Below, piece by piece: positions 39,600 to 47,923 of a stretch of 47,923 nt of DNA. How positions within the stretch are numbered: the stretch's first letter is position 1; each line of letters begins with the position of its first letter. Both the position numbers and the translations under genes were made by a program. The stretch comes from Verrucomicrobiota bacterium (GTDB lineage Bacteria > Chlamydiota > Chlamydiia > Chlamydiales > SM23-39). Under the pieces are notes generated by a model. It did no database searches. It was not told the origin of the DNA and saw only the letters and a list, made by a program, of their open reading frames with translations. The stretch lies in assembly GCA_028873295.1 (NCBI GenBank), contig JAGWKO010000004.1, positions 1-47,923 on the forward strand. The letters run 5' to 3'.

Positions 39600-42320
39600 C
39601 TGCGGCAATAAAGAAGTTGGCTCACCTGGGCTCTTCGGCATCGGAGGCATCGAAATGGAAGCAGATTCGATATTCCTCTGGAGTTGCTCTGCCTTCTGCA
39701 GTCTCTCCTTCTTCTTTTCTATCTGCCATTCGCCTGCCATGATCTCTTTGATGTCTGTAGAATCAAGAGTCTCAAACTCGATCAGCATGTGCGCCATGAG
39801 ATCGACTTTCTCTTTTCTCTCTTCTAAAATTTTAACTGCCTTTTGATGCGCCTGATCGATCAGGGACTTCACTTCGCGATCAATCTTCTGCGCTGTCTCT
39901 TCTGAATAGTTCTTCTCATGGTATCCAGCAACACCGAGATATTGCCCCGACTCTGTCCTCTCATCATAGGAAACAGCGCCGAGATTATCGCTCATTCCCC
40001 ACTCGCAAACCATACTGCGCGCCATTCGCGTCGCCTGCTGGATGTCATGCTGTGCGCCAGAAGAGAGATCTCCGACAAAGAGCTCCTCGGCAGCTCTGCC
40101 TCCCATCAAAACAATGAGGCGATCGAGAGCTTCCTTGCGCCAAAAACTAAGCCGATTTTTTGTCGGCATAAAATGTGTTGCACCAAGAGAAAAGCCACGC
40201 GGGATAATCGTCACCTTATCTACAGGATCGCTATGCTCTACGATAAGACCTGCAATAGCATGTCCTGCTTCATGGTAAGCTGTCGTTTTCTTCTCATTCT
40301 CATCCATCTCAAGGCTGCGTCTCTCCTTACCATAACGCACCTTATCGCATGCCTCTTTCACCTCAATCGAAGTGACTGCAGACCTGCCGTTGCGTGCTGC
40401 CAAAAGGGCCGCCTCATTCAAAACGTTTTCCAAATCAGCCCCTGAAGCGCCTGGTGTACTGCGAGCGACATCGTTGAGATCGACAGACGGGTCCATCTTG
40501 ATCTTGCGCGCATGCACCTTCAAAATTTCATAGCGCCCCTTAATATCAGGAAGATCAAGAACAACTCTTCGATCGAAACGACCTGGTCTGAGAAGTGCTT
40601 TGTCAAGAATATCGGGGCGATTTGTCGCAGCCATCAGAATAACGCCCTCTTTGGTGTCAAATCCATCCATTTCCACGAGCAACTGGTTCAGAGTCTGTTC
40701 GCGTTCATCATGCCCGCCACCAATGCCAGCGCCGCGGTGACGCCCTACAGCGTCGATCTCATCCATAAAAATGATGCAGGGAGCATTCTTTTTAGCCTGG
40801 TCAAAAAGATCGCGGATGCGACTTGCACCGACACCCACAAACATTTCGACAAAATCAGAACCGGAAATAGAGAAAAAGGGACGATCCGCTTCTCCCGCGA
40901 CAGCCTTTGCAATCAATGTCTTTCCCGTCCCCGGAGGTCCCACGAGAAGCACACCCTTGGGAATTCTTGCTCCAAGAGCTGTAAATTTTTGAGGATCCTT
41001 GAGAAAGTCGACAATCTCTTTCAATTCCTCTTTTGCCTCTTCTGCTCCAGCGACATCTTTAAATGTGAACTTGTTCTGCTCCTTTGTCATCAAACGAGCC
41101 GGCGACTTACCAAAGTTCATTGCAGAACCACCGACACCCTTCATCTGTTTGGAAAAAATCATGTAAAGGAAGAGGAAAATAAGCAGGACAGGAAGAATCG
41201 TAAGAATAAGACTGAAGTAGTTAGGAGAAGGTTCCTGACTTTTAAAGGTCTTTTCCAGCACTGTGGTGCGCGGCTGATCTGGCGCTCGATAGCCAAGGCC
41301 TTTATTTTGGGAAAAATTCTCCCATTCCTCTTTTGCTTGGGCAAACCAGTAGCTGTAGACCTCAGGATCCTGCTTTTCCAAAGCGCGCGTCGAAAGTTCC
41401 TGATTGTTGAAAAACCAGATCACCGAAGCGACCTTCTGGCGTGCCTTGTCCAGGAGCATACGATTCTGTTCCAGAGCTTGAGCCACTCCGGTATAGTTCT
41501 GCAGTACTTCTCGATAGTGCCGCACAGAGCGAAGAGCTGTGAGGCGAACCCCATTCTCCTCTCTTCCGATCTCCGCAATAAAGCCAGCTACCTGTCCTGC
41601 GATCCTGCGCTCTACAAGAAGAGCTGCCTCACCTGTCGGAAGGGCAGAAAGTTCAGTTTCCCAATCCTTTAACTGCTGCTTCATCGCCTCACTGCCAATA
41701 CCCAAAAGGGGAGAGCGCAATGCAGCCACCAGATCGCGCAATTCCCGCCCGGCAGCATCCAGACTCTCAACTGTTGGCATCTGACCTGCAAGCTCAACGC
41801 TCTTCTGAGCAAGAATAATATTCGGAGTTTCCCTATCCGATAGCTTATGAACGACAATCGCGTTGATACGTTCTGATGTATCGTATTGTGGCCCCACCAC
41901 AGTGTACCCAATCCTGGGAAGAGCCTGACCGCGAATATGCAGGTAAAAATCAGCCGCATCCTCCACCTGTTTTTGCAATTGGACAAGCTCCTCATTCAGA
42001 TAGCGGTCCTCTGCTTCGAGTTGGTGATTCTTCTCCAAAAGCTCAAGGTAGCGGTAGCGCTCTACGCTTTCCTCCGAAAGAGCCTGCTGGAATCTTCCGC
42101 TAAAGGTAACGAGATTCTCATTCTGGGCAATTTTACGATTCTCCTCAGGCACGGTCAGACGTAAATTCGTCAGGTGTTCTGCCTGATGACTAAAAGAAAC
42201 TTTCCCAGACGAAGTTGATGTAACAGACTGAACGACAAGAAAAAAGAGGATCCCAATCACAATAAAGAGAAGCCAGCCTCTTGGAAATTTCTTTTTTTGG
42301 TCAGGTTGCATAGATGCCAT
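39588..42320 (-). CDS. ftsH: ATP-dependent zinc metalloprotease FtsH
   Basis: The 910-residue membrane-bound AAA+ protease degrades unfolded and regulatory membrane proteins. It has one N-terminal helix (about 15-35), a very long periplasmic domain (about 35-375), a second helix ([19 protein letters not shown]) and the AAA module: Walker [12 protein letters not shown] near residue 460, Walker [11 protein letters not shown] near 520 and the SRH region [20 protein letters not shown]. The zinc site HEAGH is near residue 683. Most bacterial FtsH proteins have 600-700 residues; the long form is typical of chlamydiae. The second Met (residue 4) is an alternative start. tilS is the usual neighbour; here an F-box gene lies between them. 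Confidence 0.96.
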   Translation of the reverse strand: MASMQPDQKKKFPRGWLLFIVIGILFFLVVQSVTSTSSGKVSFSHQAEHLTNLRLTVPEENRKIAQNENLVTFSGRFQQALSEESVERYRYLELLEKNHQLEAEDRYLNEELVQLQKQVEDAADFYLHIRGQALPRIGYTVVGPQYDTSERINAIVVHKLSDRETPNIILAQKSVELAGQMPTVESLDAAGRELRDLVAALRSPLLGIGSEAMKQQLKDWETELSALPTGEAALLVERRIAGQVAGFIAEIGREENGVRLTALRSVRHYREVLQNYTGVAQALEQNRMLLDKARQKVASVIWFFNNQELSTRALEKQDPEVYSYWFAQAKEEWENFSQNKGLGYRAPDQPRTTVLEKTFKSQEPSPNYFSLILTILPVLLIFLFLYMIFSKQMKGVGGSAMNFGKSPARLMTKEQNKFTFKDVAGAEEAKEELKEIVDFLKDPQKFTALGARIPKGVLLVGPPGTGKTLIAKAVAGEADRPFFSISGSDFVEMFVGVGASRIRDLFDQAKKNAPCIIFMDEIDAVGRHRGAGIGGGHDEREQTLNQLLVEMDGFDTKEGVILMAATNRPDILDKALLRPGRFDRRVVLDLPDIKGRYEILKVHARKIKMDPSVDLNDVARSTPGASGADLENVLNEAALLAARNGRSAVTSIEVKEACDKVRYGKERRSLEMDENEKKTTAYHEAGHAIAGLIVEHSDPVDKVTIIPRGFSLGATHFMPTKNRLSFWRKEALDRLIVLMGGRAAEELFVGDLSSGAQHDIQQATRMARSMVCEWGMSDNLGAVSYDERTESGQYLGVAGYHEKNYSEETAQKIDREVKSLIDQAHQKAVKILEERKEKVDLMAHMLIEFETLDSTDIKEIMAGEWQIEKKKERLQKAEQLQRNIESASISMPPMPKSPGEPTSLLPQSSS

Positions 42321-42427
42321 AACTGTCTGATACTCTTTTAGTTTTAAACAATTGAACGCAGAAGGAGATTAAAACACGTCCCTTGGATAAAGTAAAGTGG
42401 AATCCCTCTGCTCGCCCCTCCTTCAGC

Positions 42428-42478
42428 ATATACCGGGAAAAGCTCCAAAGTCAGACTTTTGAGCTTTTCCCGGTATAT
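42428..42478. repeat. 51-base near-perfect palindrome between F-box gene 3 and ftsH
   Basis: The 18-base arm at 42428-42445 (starting ATATACCGGGAAAAGCTC) is the exact complement of 42461-42478. The inner part AAAGTC-A-GACTTT (42447-42459) continues the pairing after one mismatch, giving 24 paired positions around a single central base. On the right it runs into CGGTATATACCG (42471-42482) and a third partial copy of the arm. No T-run follows on either strand. It may form a cruciform or an RNA hairpin at the end of the F-box transcript. Confidence 0.75.
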
Positions 42479-42541
42479 ACCGAAAAAGTCGGGCTCTTCT
42501 TTCCGAATAGCAGAAAAGGAATTATCGCATGCATTATTTTT

Positions 42542-44482
42542 TTAACCGGTTATAACAGCGAGGAGTTCATCTTCGCTGCGACCAGCTCTGGCCATTGCAT
42601 AGGCAGTCTCATTCAAAGTCACTTGGCGCCAATCCAGGCCGGGCTCGGAAGCGCTCTTTTGATTTACGATAGAGAGGATCTCTTCTACGCTACGACCGGA
42701 AGAGCCCATCGCGATAGCAATTTTGTGCAAAGCGTTATTACGGGAGTCCGGATCCTTTATTTCTCCCACAAGCATCACGATCTCAGATACACTGAAACGA
42801 CATGAGCCGACATGACTAATAATGCTATTCATGCCATGCAACGCCTTATTTTCTTTTATTTCATTTGCAATGCGCAAAAACCGACTCACATTTTGATCAA
42901 CCAGCAGGGCTGTACGGGCAACATTCTCCAAAGCAGACATGCATTGGTATCTATCTTTTATTGCTCTTGCGACACGCTCAAGTTCATCTGTTGTTCGAAA
43001 ACAGGACTTTACTTTGAAGAAGACGTGCAATAAAAAATTGTCGCGCTGCTTCCGATCTTGTATTGCGCCTGTAACCCTCAAAATCTCTTTCAGACTGCGA
43101 CCTGCAAAGATCATTGCTGTGAGGATATGGCTTAAAGCATTGCCACGCGACGCTCCCTCTATTTCACTTATGCATCGCAGGCTATCGCTCAGATCGCCTC
43201 CAGCGTGGATCGACTGACAGCAAAGGCCTATTTGCAACGTTCTGTCGCGCAATGTCGAATCCCTGATCTCATTTGTGAAGCGCAACAACTCTCCATCTCT
43301 ATCACAGCCAACTTCAGTCAGTGCTAAAACAGCATCGCTTAATACAAAATCGCGATCAGAGGTCCACTGAGCGCAGAAAATTGTAGGGTGCATTTCTTTT
43401 GCAACAAGCAGGATCTCATCTGCAGTGTAACCAGAAGTGGCCATTTTCAAAACAACATCTCCCAAAAATTTAGTTTGGAGATCTCTACTCTGTTGTATCT
43501 CACCTGCGATACGCAAACATTCACTTGCATTGCAATGGGCATCGACCATCTTTAACACAAAAAATCTCAGCCCTCTAATGTCCGCATATGTGTTCTGCAG
43601 CTCTCTTGCAAAGCATAAAAATTCCTCTCCACTGCGACTTATAACTCCTTTTACTGAAACGATATGCGCTAAAACCTCGTAACGGGTATCAATCCCCTGT
43701 ATCGCACTTGCAATATGTAAAAGATCCTCTTCACTGCGGCTTGTTCTGGCTGCCGTATAAACGATCTGCTCCAAAGAAAGATCTCGAAGATCCTCGCGCA
43801 ATTCCCTTACCACGCTCAAGATCTCGTCTGCACTGCGTCCAACAGAAGTCATCGCAACCGCTATATTGTTCAAACTCCAGCTGCGAGTGCCATTCAATGG
43901 ATCATCTATTTTGACAGACAAAAGCTCTTCGACACTGCGACCTGCGAATACCATCGCAAGAACAATAACGAGCAACTCAGGCTCGCGCTCTTCTGGACCA
44001 GGCATCGTCTTTGCAACTTCAAATGCTGGAGAAAATGCCCTTAGCCGAGAGAGCTCTCTTGACTTCTGCTCAGGTGTCAAACTTCGCTGGCAGACTCTTG
44101 CACTCAACCCAATCTTTTCCCACTCAGGGGGAACGCCAGATGCAATCGCACTCAGCTTGGCAAGCGTCAAATCGGGAGATCCTAAAATGGCCGGCTCTAC
44201 CTCTTTCTCCTGGCCCATTGAAAAGGAAAAATGATCGACAATCCAACGTCGCGCAAAAATCGCCACATCAGATCTCATTTGTCTGGAAACAAGAGAGCAG
44301 AAAAATAGATCCCTTGTTTCCAGAAAGGAATAAATTAGGGAAGAATTGTCTATCGATAATTTAAAAATTAAAGAAATCTTGCTATAAGAATTCGATCTGT
44401 CTTCACCATCACGAACGCTCATATGACGATTGTCCAGAGAAATAAACGTCAAATTATTTGTTGATATAATAGCAGAGTTCAT
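42542..44482 (-). CDS. F-box-like effector candidate with 34-35-residue helical repeats (paralog 3)
   Basis: The protein has about 646 residues from the ATG at 44482. It shares the plan of the genes at 1974 and 7174 but is more divergent: an F-box-like stretch near residues 40-75 (IYSFLETRDLFFCSLVSRQM), the marker SGVPPEWEK, the segment RLRAFSPAFEVAKTMPG, and repeats such as MIFAGRSLKEILRVTGAIQD and AMGSSGRSVEEILSIV through to the end. The repeat core here is 'GRSxeEiLxva' rather than 'RGASxEeLLxIA'. The ATG at 44482 is preferred over 44500 because the latter overlaps the -10 box. The gene is inserted between tilS and ftsH, which are adjacent in Chlamydia. A host ubiquitin-related role is inferred. 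Confidence 0.66.
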   Translation of the reverse strand: MNSAIISTNNLTFISLDNRHMSVRDGEDRSNSYSKISLIFKLSIDNSSLIYSFLETRDLFFCSLVSRQMRSDVAIFARRWIVDHFSFSMGQEKEVEPAILGSPDLTLAKLSAIASGVPPEWEKIGLSARVCQRSLTPEQKSRELSRLRAFSPAFEVAKTMPGPEEREPELLVIVLAMVFAGRSVEELLSVKIDDPLNGTRSWSLNNIAVAMTSVGRSADEILSVVRELREDLRDLSLEQIVYTAARTSRSEEDLLHIASAIQGIDTRYEVLAHIVSVKGVISRSGEEFLCFARELQNTYADIRGLRFFVLKMVDAHCNASECLRIAGEIQQSRDLQTKFLGDVVLKMATSGYTADEILLVAKEMHPTIFCAQWTSDRDFVLSDAVLALTEVGCDRDGELLRFTNEIRDSTLRDRTLQIGLCCQSIHAGGDLSDSLRCISEIEGASRGNALSHILTAMIFAGRSLKEILRVTGAIQDRKQRDNFLLHVFFKVKSCFRTTDELERVARAIKDRYQCMSALENVARTALLVDQNVSRFLRIANEIKENKALHGMNSIISHVGSCRFSVSEIVMLVGEIKDPDSRNNALHKIAIAMGSSGRSVEEILSIVNQKSASEPGLDWRQVTLNETAYAMARAGRSEDELLAVITG

Positions 44483-44498
44483 ATTATTAATAAGGCAC

Positions 44499-44527
44499 AT
44501 TGTATTTGATATCTAAATAATTATCAA
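44499..44527 (-). promoter_or_regulatory. Promoter of F-box gene 3
   Basis: On the minus strand TTGATA (44527-44522), a 17-base spacer and TACAAT (44504-44499) form a near-consensus promoter. Transcription would start about 10 bases before the ATG at 44482. The -35 box lies in the last codons of tilS. Confidence 0.6.
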
Positions 44528-45442
44528 CAAAACAAGAACCCCCTTCCTAACTTGAAAGTAGGGCAGAAAAGCCTTTGTTTTTCTGGAAAAGATAGCAGAG
44601 ACAACCTGATCGAGAAGATCGCGCGACACTCTCATTCCATATTCCTTACTTTTCTTCTGGATCCAGTAGCGCGCCTCAAAGGGGTCGAGATCTTTGAGAT
44701 CGACGCTATAGCCACAAGATTCCCTCTGAGCGACAACCTTATCTATTCTTCTTTCCAGATAAGCGCGAAGAGAAAAGGCGCGCTCAGAAAGCAGAAGGAG
44801 ATTGTCAAAAAAATTCTTCCCGAACCCTTCGCGCAATGTGGGAAAAAGAGTTTGCCTCATTCTTCCCCGTAAATAGGCAGGATCGAGATTGGTTGGGTCC
44901 TGGAAAAAGGGAAGAGAGCGCTTTTTGAGAAAGCTGAGAATCTCCTCCCTTTTCACAGAAAGAAGAGGCCGCCAGAGCGGGGGGCCCTCTTGTTGCAATG
45001 AGACCTCTTCCATCCCGCCAAGAAAGGGGAGATGGGCTCCCTCCAGAAGGCGTTTTAGAACAGTCTCTGCCACATCCTCAGCTCGATGAGCTAGCACAAT
45101 TGCCTGACATCCGAAGGGAGCAACAGTGCGGAAAAATTTAAATCTCTCTACACGCGCCGCCTCTTCTCGATTGCGCAAAGGGACCTCCTGCAGTCGCGTA
45201 CTGTAAAAAGGAATCCCAAGCTTTTGTACCTCAAGGCATAGCGCCTCAGATTCCTGTCTGCTCTCTTCTCTCCACCCATGATCTACATGAGCAACTTGAA
45301 GAGTGTGGCACCCAGCCTCAAGAAGCGCATAAAGAAGCGCTTTGGAGTCAGGCCCCCCGGAATATCCCAGCAGTAGAGGACTTTTGCCATCCCATAATAC
45401 CCGGCACATTTTCTTTACAGCCCAAACTACTTTTTTCCCCAT
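44513..45442 (-). CDS. tilS: tRNA(Ile)-lysidine synthetase
   Basis: TilS modifies cytidine at the wobble position of tRNA-Ile2 to lysidine, which changes its codon from AUG to AUA. The 309-residue protein has the N-type ATP pyrophosphatase loop SGGPDS (28-33), the VAHVDHGWREES segment, AHRAEDVAETVLKRLLEGA, and DPTNLDPAYLRGRMRQTLFP. The C-terminal domain of longer homologues is mostly absent, as in chlamydial TilS. The ATG at 45442 is used; a TTG seven codons upstream is less likely. The gene ends 30 bases before the F-box gene. Confidence 0.94.
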   Translation of the reverse strand: MGKKVVWAVKKMCRVLWDGKSPLLLGYSGGPDSKALLYALLEAGCHTLQVAHVDHGWREESRQESEALCLEVQKLGIPFYSTRLQEVPLRNREEAARVERFKFFRTVAPFGCQAIVLAHRAEDVAETVLKRLLEGAHLPFLGGMEEVSLQQEGPPLWRPLLSVKREEILSFLKKRSLPFFQDPTNLDPAYLRGRMRQTLFPTLREGFGKNFFDNLLLLSERAFSLRAYLERRIDKVVAQRESCGYSVDLKDLDPFEARYWIQKKSKEYGMRVSRDLLDQVVSAIFSRKTKAFLPYFQVRKGVLVLLIII

Positions 45443-45519
45443 GAACAGGTTCTTATACCTCAAAAAAAATCAAAAATCCATTACCAGAAAACGGCCTAGC
45501 AATTTACTAGCAAATATGG

Positions 45520-45525
45520 TATAAT
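45520..45525 (+). promoter_or_regulatory. -10 box of the LRR-NEL gene
   Basis: A perfect TATAAT (45520-45525) lies 12 bases before the ATG in very AT-rich DNA. The -35 region is weak (TAGCAA at a 17-base spacing). Transcription would start close to the ATG, giving a very short or missing leader. Confidence 0.5.
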
Positions 45526-45536
45526 TTGTATAAAAA

Positions 45537-47636
45537 ATGAATAACACAATAAATTTATTTGACGTCGCGCAAAAAATACCTCACTTTCTATGGCAGGGAT
45601 TCCAATGTTCTGTAGAAGAAGACAGAATACACGTATCGCCTCTCTTCTCATTGGATCCACGTCTACTCGTAACTGCTGCCGATGCCTTAAGAGAGCGCCT
45701 ACACATGGGGGGCTATACCCGGTTTGCCGTATGCTTTTCTTCCACTGGACTGCTTCTCATCGACGGGCGAACTTTTGAACTGCAACTCGCACAATGGGTT
45801 GATCAAGAGGGAGGAGAAGCCATAGAAGCAGCAAGAAGAATTCGATGCGCTTTCTATAGTGGCAGCAGCTCTCTGTCATTAGACGAGCTTGGGTTGAAGA
45901 CCTTACCGCCAGTCTTTGACAGAATGAAAAATTTGAAATCCCTCGACTTATCCATCAATCAATTGACCGATGCTCCGATCTCGAGTCTCGTTAATCTGCG
46001 GGAACTCGACTTGGAAGGCAATCAACTCACTTGCCTTTCTGGGCTGGATGCTCTTGTCAATCTGGAATATCTCGACCTGTCCAGAAACAACTTTGCTGAG
46101 TTTCTGATTCCAGACACTCTCGTCAATCTGCAGCTCCTCAACCTATTCGACAACCTGCTGACCTCCCTTTCAGTTCCACCAACTCTTACCCAATTGCAGA
46201 CACTTGACCTATCTGACAACTTACTAACCGCGCTCCTTGGCCTGGACGCCCTCAGCAATCTGCAGGAACTCTTCCTATGCAGCAACCAGTTTTCTACTTT
46301 TTCACTCCCGAATACTCTTATCAATCTGCAAAAACTCGACCTATCCGGCAACAAGCTGACTGCCCTTTTGGGGTTGGACGCTCTTATCCATCTACGACAA
46401 CTCCTCTTATTTTCCAATCAGTTCCCTATCCTTTCAATCCCGAATACTCTTATCAATCTGCAGGAACTCAACCTATCCAATAACAAGCTGTCTCTCCTTT
46501 CAGTTCCGGATACCCTTGTCAATCTGCAGGAACTCCACTTAGACTGCAACGCCCTCACAGCCCTTTTGGTTCCGGACACCCTCGTCAATCTGCAACAGCT
46601 CGGTCTATGCGATAACGGGCTGACCGACTTTTCGATTCAAGGCATTCTTTTCAATCTAAATGCACTCGACCTCAGCTATAACTCCGATTTGCAAACATTG
46701 CCTCTGGTACTTAGCCAATGTACCAACCTCATCGATCTTTTTATAGAGGGCACTAGCATACCTCCCGAGCTTTGCGAGAGCATTTTGAACATCTGTGAAG
46801 ACCAAAGAGCTGCCGATGCACTACATGCGCTGCCCATGCGCTTAAATAACTGGATTAGCGCATCAAAAGAACCTCTGAATCTTGCATTCATTAACCAATT
46901 GAGTGAGAAAGAGAAATTAACCATTAATGAGTGGCTCGCCCGTCTTGAGAGAACAAATGATTTTACCACCAAACATCAACAGGCGCTAACTCATATTGTC
47001 TGCAAGATGCTCCTGTCGCTTGAAACCAACTCCGCATTTAAAGAGGTCTTCTTTACACAGGTGTCTGTCAACCAGACAGCATGTGGCGATCGCGCTGCAA
47101 TGGCTCTTAATGAGCTCTACCTCTCCTGGACACTCACCGCACTACCAGAAAACAGCACACAGGAAAAAAAGCTGCTCCTCATGGAATCCGCAGCAAAAAC
47201 AGTCGCCTTGCGCAATGCACTTGCACACCTGCTTTCAAACAAAGAGGAGAGGGAAAGCGTAGAAATCTACCTCTACTATGAAGTGACTCTGCAAAAGAGA
47301 CTGAATTTACTCACTGCATTTCAAAGCATGACCTTTACCGATATTGGAAAGCGCGTTTGGATCGATCAAGAGGCACTGGTCCAAACCGTAAATAACACCT
47401 ACCTTGACCAGCTTTGCACCCTTCCCCAGCTTCAGGAATTGGCAAGCAAAGACCCCCTATTTGTGACAGAAAGCAGAGCAATATCCCAAAAATCGTCAAA
47501 TGAGCTGGAAACAATTTCTGACCAACTAACTGATGTTGAGATAGCAAAAAAGGCAGACAGGATATTGGGAAGCAAGAGAAAAGCAGAAGAAGAGCTACTT
47601 CAAGAGTGGGTCCAAAAAAAGCGCAAAACACCCTGA
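45537..47636 (+). CDS. Leucine-rich-repeat effector with NEL-type E3 ubiquitin ligase domain
   Basis: The 699-residue protein has an N-terminal domain (1-110), about twelve leucine-rich repeats (about 115-410, units such as LVNLRELDLEGNQLTCL and LINLQKLDLSGNKLTAL) and a C-terminal NEL domain (about 430-690). The NEL signature is clear: Cys516 in TACGDRAAMALNEL corresponds to the catalytic Cys of IpaH, SspH and SlrP ligases (CxDR followed by a helix), and VEIYLYYEVTLQKRLNLLTA matches the 'EVYLaFqt.LaekLqL.ta' helix. In Shigella and Salmonella such proteins are type III effectors that ubiquitinate host targets chosen by the LRR. The Lys/Arg-rich end resembles a nuclear localisation signal. The gene stands alone, next to an IS630-type gene. 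Confidence 0.85.
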   Translation: MNNTINLFDVAQKIPHFLWQGFQCSVEEDRIHVSPLFSLDPRLLVTAADALRERLHMGGYTRFAVCFSSTGLLLIDGRTFELQLAQWVDQEGGEAIEAARRIRCAFYSGSSSLSLDELGLKTLPPVFDRMKNLKSLDLSINQLTDAPISSLVNLRELDLEGNQLTCLSGLDALVNLEYLDLSRNNFAEFLIPDTLVNLQLLNLFDNLLTSLSVPPTLTQLQTLDLSDNLLTALLGLDALSNLQELFLCSNQFSTFSLPNTLINLQKLDLSGNKLTALLGLDALIHLRQLLLFSNQFPILSIPNTLINLQELNLSNNKLSLLSVPDTLVNLQELHLDCNALTALLVPDTLVNLQQLGLCDNGLTDFSIQGILFNLNALDLSYNSDLQTLPLVLSQCTNLIDLFIEGTSIPPELCESILNICEDQRAADALHALPMRLNNWISASKEPLNLAFINQLSEKEKLTINEWLARLERTNDFTTKHQQALTHIVCKMLLSLETNSAFKEVFFTQVSVNQTACGDRAAMALNELYLSWTLTALPENSTQEKKLLLMESAAKTVALRNALAHLLSNKEERESVEIYLYYEVTLQKRLNLLTAFQSMTFTDIGKRVWIDQEALVQTVNNTYLDQLCTLPQLQELASKDPLFVTESRAISQKSSNELETISDQLTDVEIAKKADRILGSKRKAEEELLQEWVQKKRKTP

Positions 47637-47824
47637 GTGCTCTGTCAACATTAATTTTAGGGATTGGGCTGCGTGAAAGCTCCCGCGATTGAGTTGTCGA
47701 AGATGGGGGGTGTATTTTCTAATCTCGACTCTGACCCGATTGTGCAGAACCGCCGATTGTGATGGTTCCTGTAGTGGTATACCTTTCGTGAATGAAGAAT
47801 TGACGTGATAAAAATTTCAGTTGA

Positions 47825-47837
47825 CAGCATAATGCTG
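47825..47837. repeat. Short palindrome upstream of the right-hand transposase
   Basis: CAGCAT-A-ATGCTG is a perfect 13-base palindrome, 2 bases before the transposase ATG. It overlaps AGTTGACAGCA, which also occurs in the same orientation relative to the transposase gene at the left edge. It may be part of the element's end or its control region. Confidence 0.4.
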
Positions 47838-47839
47838 GC

Positions 47840-47923
47840 ATGAGTTTTTTAGATCCGTTCGAAAAAGAAGAACTTCTGGTTAAGCATAAAAAAGAACGTG
47901 ATGGCCGCGTTCGAGATCGAATC
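47840..47923 (+). CDS. IS630-family transposase, N-terminal fragment (runs off the window)
   Basis: The first 28 codons run from the ATG at 47840 to the window end without a stop. The peptide MSFLDPFEKEELLVKHKKER continues with DGRVRDRI. The pattern 'L...HK.ERDgRvrDRIkAvL' is typical of the helix-turn-helix region of IS630 transposases found in Legionella and chlamydiae. The catalytic domain is outside the window. The peptide differs from the one at the left edge, so the two belong to different elements or subgroups. Confidence 0.65.
   Translation, partial: MSFLDPFEKEELLVKHKKERDGRVRDRI

Noticed and set aside
40512-41672. 386-codon plus-strand frame opposite ftsH
   Set aside because: Antisense shadow of the well-conserved ftsH gene; composition is rich in Cys, His and Lys without any motif.
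42428-42478. Calling the long palindrome an intrinsic terminator of the F-box gene
   Set aside because: No run of T follows the stem on either strand.
42383-42805. 140-codon plus-strand frame between ftsH and the third F-box gene
   Set aside because: It starts at a TTG, runs through the long palindrome and then antisense into the F-box gene; no domain recognised.
47637-47839. Possible small gene between the NEL gene and the right transposase
   Set aside because: No open frame with a start and ribosome binding site; only short palindromes near the transposase start were seen.
1-47923. tRNA, rRNA and CRISPR arrays
   Set aside because: No cloverleaf-like or rRNA-like stretch and no regularly spaced short repeats were seen in the intergenic regions; the repeated DNA lies inside coding repeats.

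Overview
The window looks like a piece of chromosome from an environmental (amoeba-associated, Parachlamydia-like) member of the Chlamydiae. The reasons are an unusually long FtsH (about 910 residues) next to tilS, a compact sucC-sucD block near htrA and ftsY, a stand-alone SWIB-domain protein, a BrnQ carrier, a Legionella/chlamydia-type MOMP-like porin, and many eukaryote-like effector candidates (F-box-like, leucine-rich-repeat, NEL and protein-kinase-like proteins). The assignment rests on gene content and motifs read by eye; no database search was possible. Both ends of the window run into 5' pieces of IS630-type transposase genes.

Layout. 1-400: transposase fragment and a broken gene remnant. 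448-11084: a conserved core (htrA, an M50 protease, sucD, sucC, ftsY) with three effector-like genes inserted in it: two F-box-like proteins with a 34-residue helical repeat, and one F-box-like/LRR protein. 11146-14599: an OsmC-like protein, a Pro/Glu-rich repeat protein and priA. 14585-21815: a tightly overlapping minus-strand operon tpiA-secG-def followed by two tandem, giant, divergent kinase-like proteins. 21890-31724: a thioesterase, an RRM protein, a MarC-type membrane protein with a pseudouridine synthase, a MOMP-like porin, a beta-lactamase-fold hydrolase, a tiny DUF3096 protein, BrnQ with a lipase-like hydrolase, alanine racemase and a LysE-type exporter. 31738-39599: SWIB protein, DUF2147 protein, then a P-type proton ATPase followed by cyoABCD (bo3-type quinol oxidase) and a VTT membrane protein. 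39588-45442: ftsH, a third F-box/helical-repeat protein, and tilS. 45537-47636: an LRR protein with a C-terminal NEL-type E3 ubiquitin ligase domain carrying the catalytic CxDR motif.

How it fits together. Housekeeping genes sit in dense operons with 4-base start/stop overlaps. The effector candidates are mostly single genes with their own AT-rich promoters (good -35/-10 boxes at two F-box loci and a TATAAT at the NEL locus). One NEL ligase, three repeat-bearing F-box-like proteins and one F-box/LRR protein in 48 kb point to heavy investment in manipulating host ubiquitination. The proton ATPase and the cyo operon together suggest a module for building proton-motive force. Five of the seven convergent gene pairs overlap in their coding 3' ends. 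No tRNA, rRNA or CRISPR array was seen. The only stretches lacking a gene are all under about 260 bases; the largest are 9926-10184, 42321-42541 and 47637-47839.
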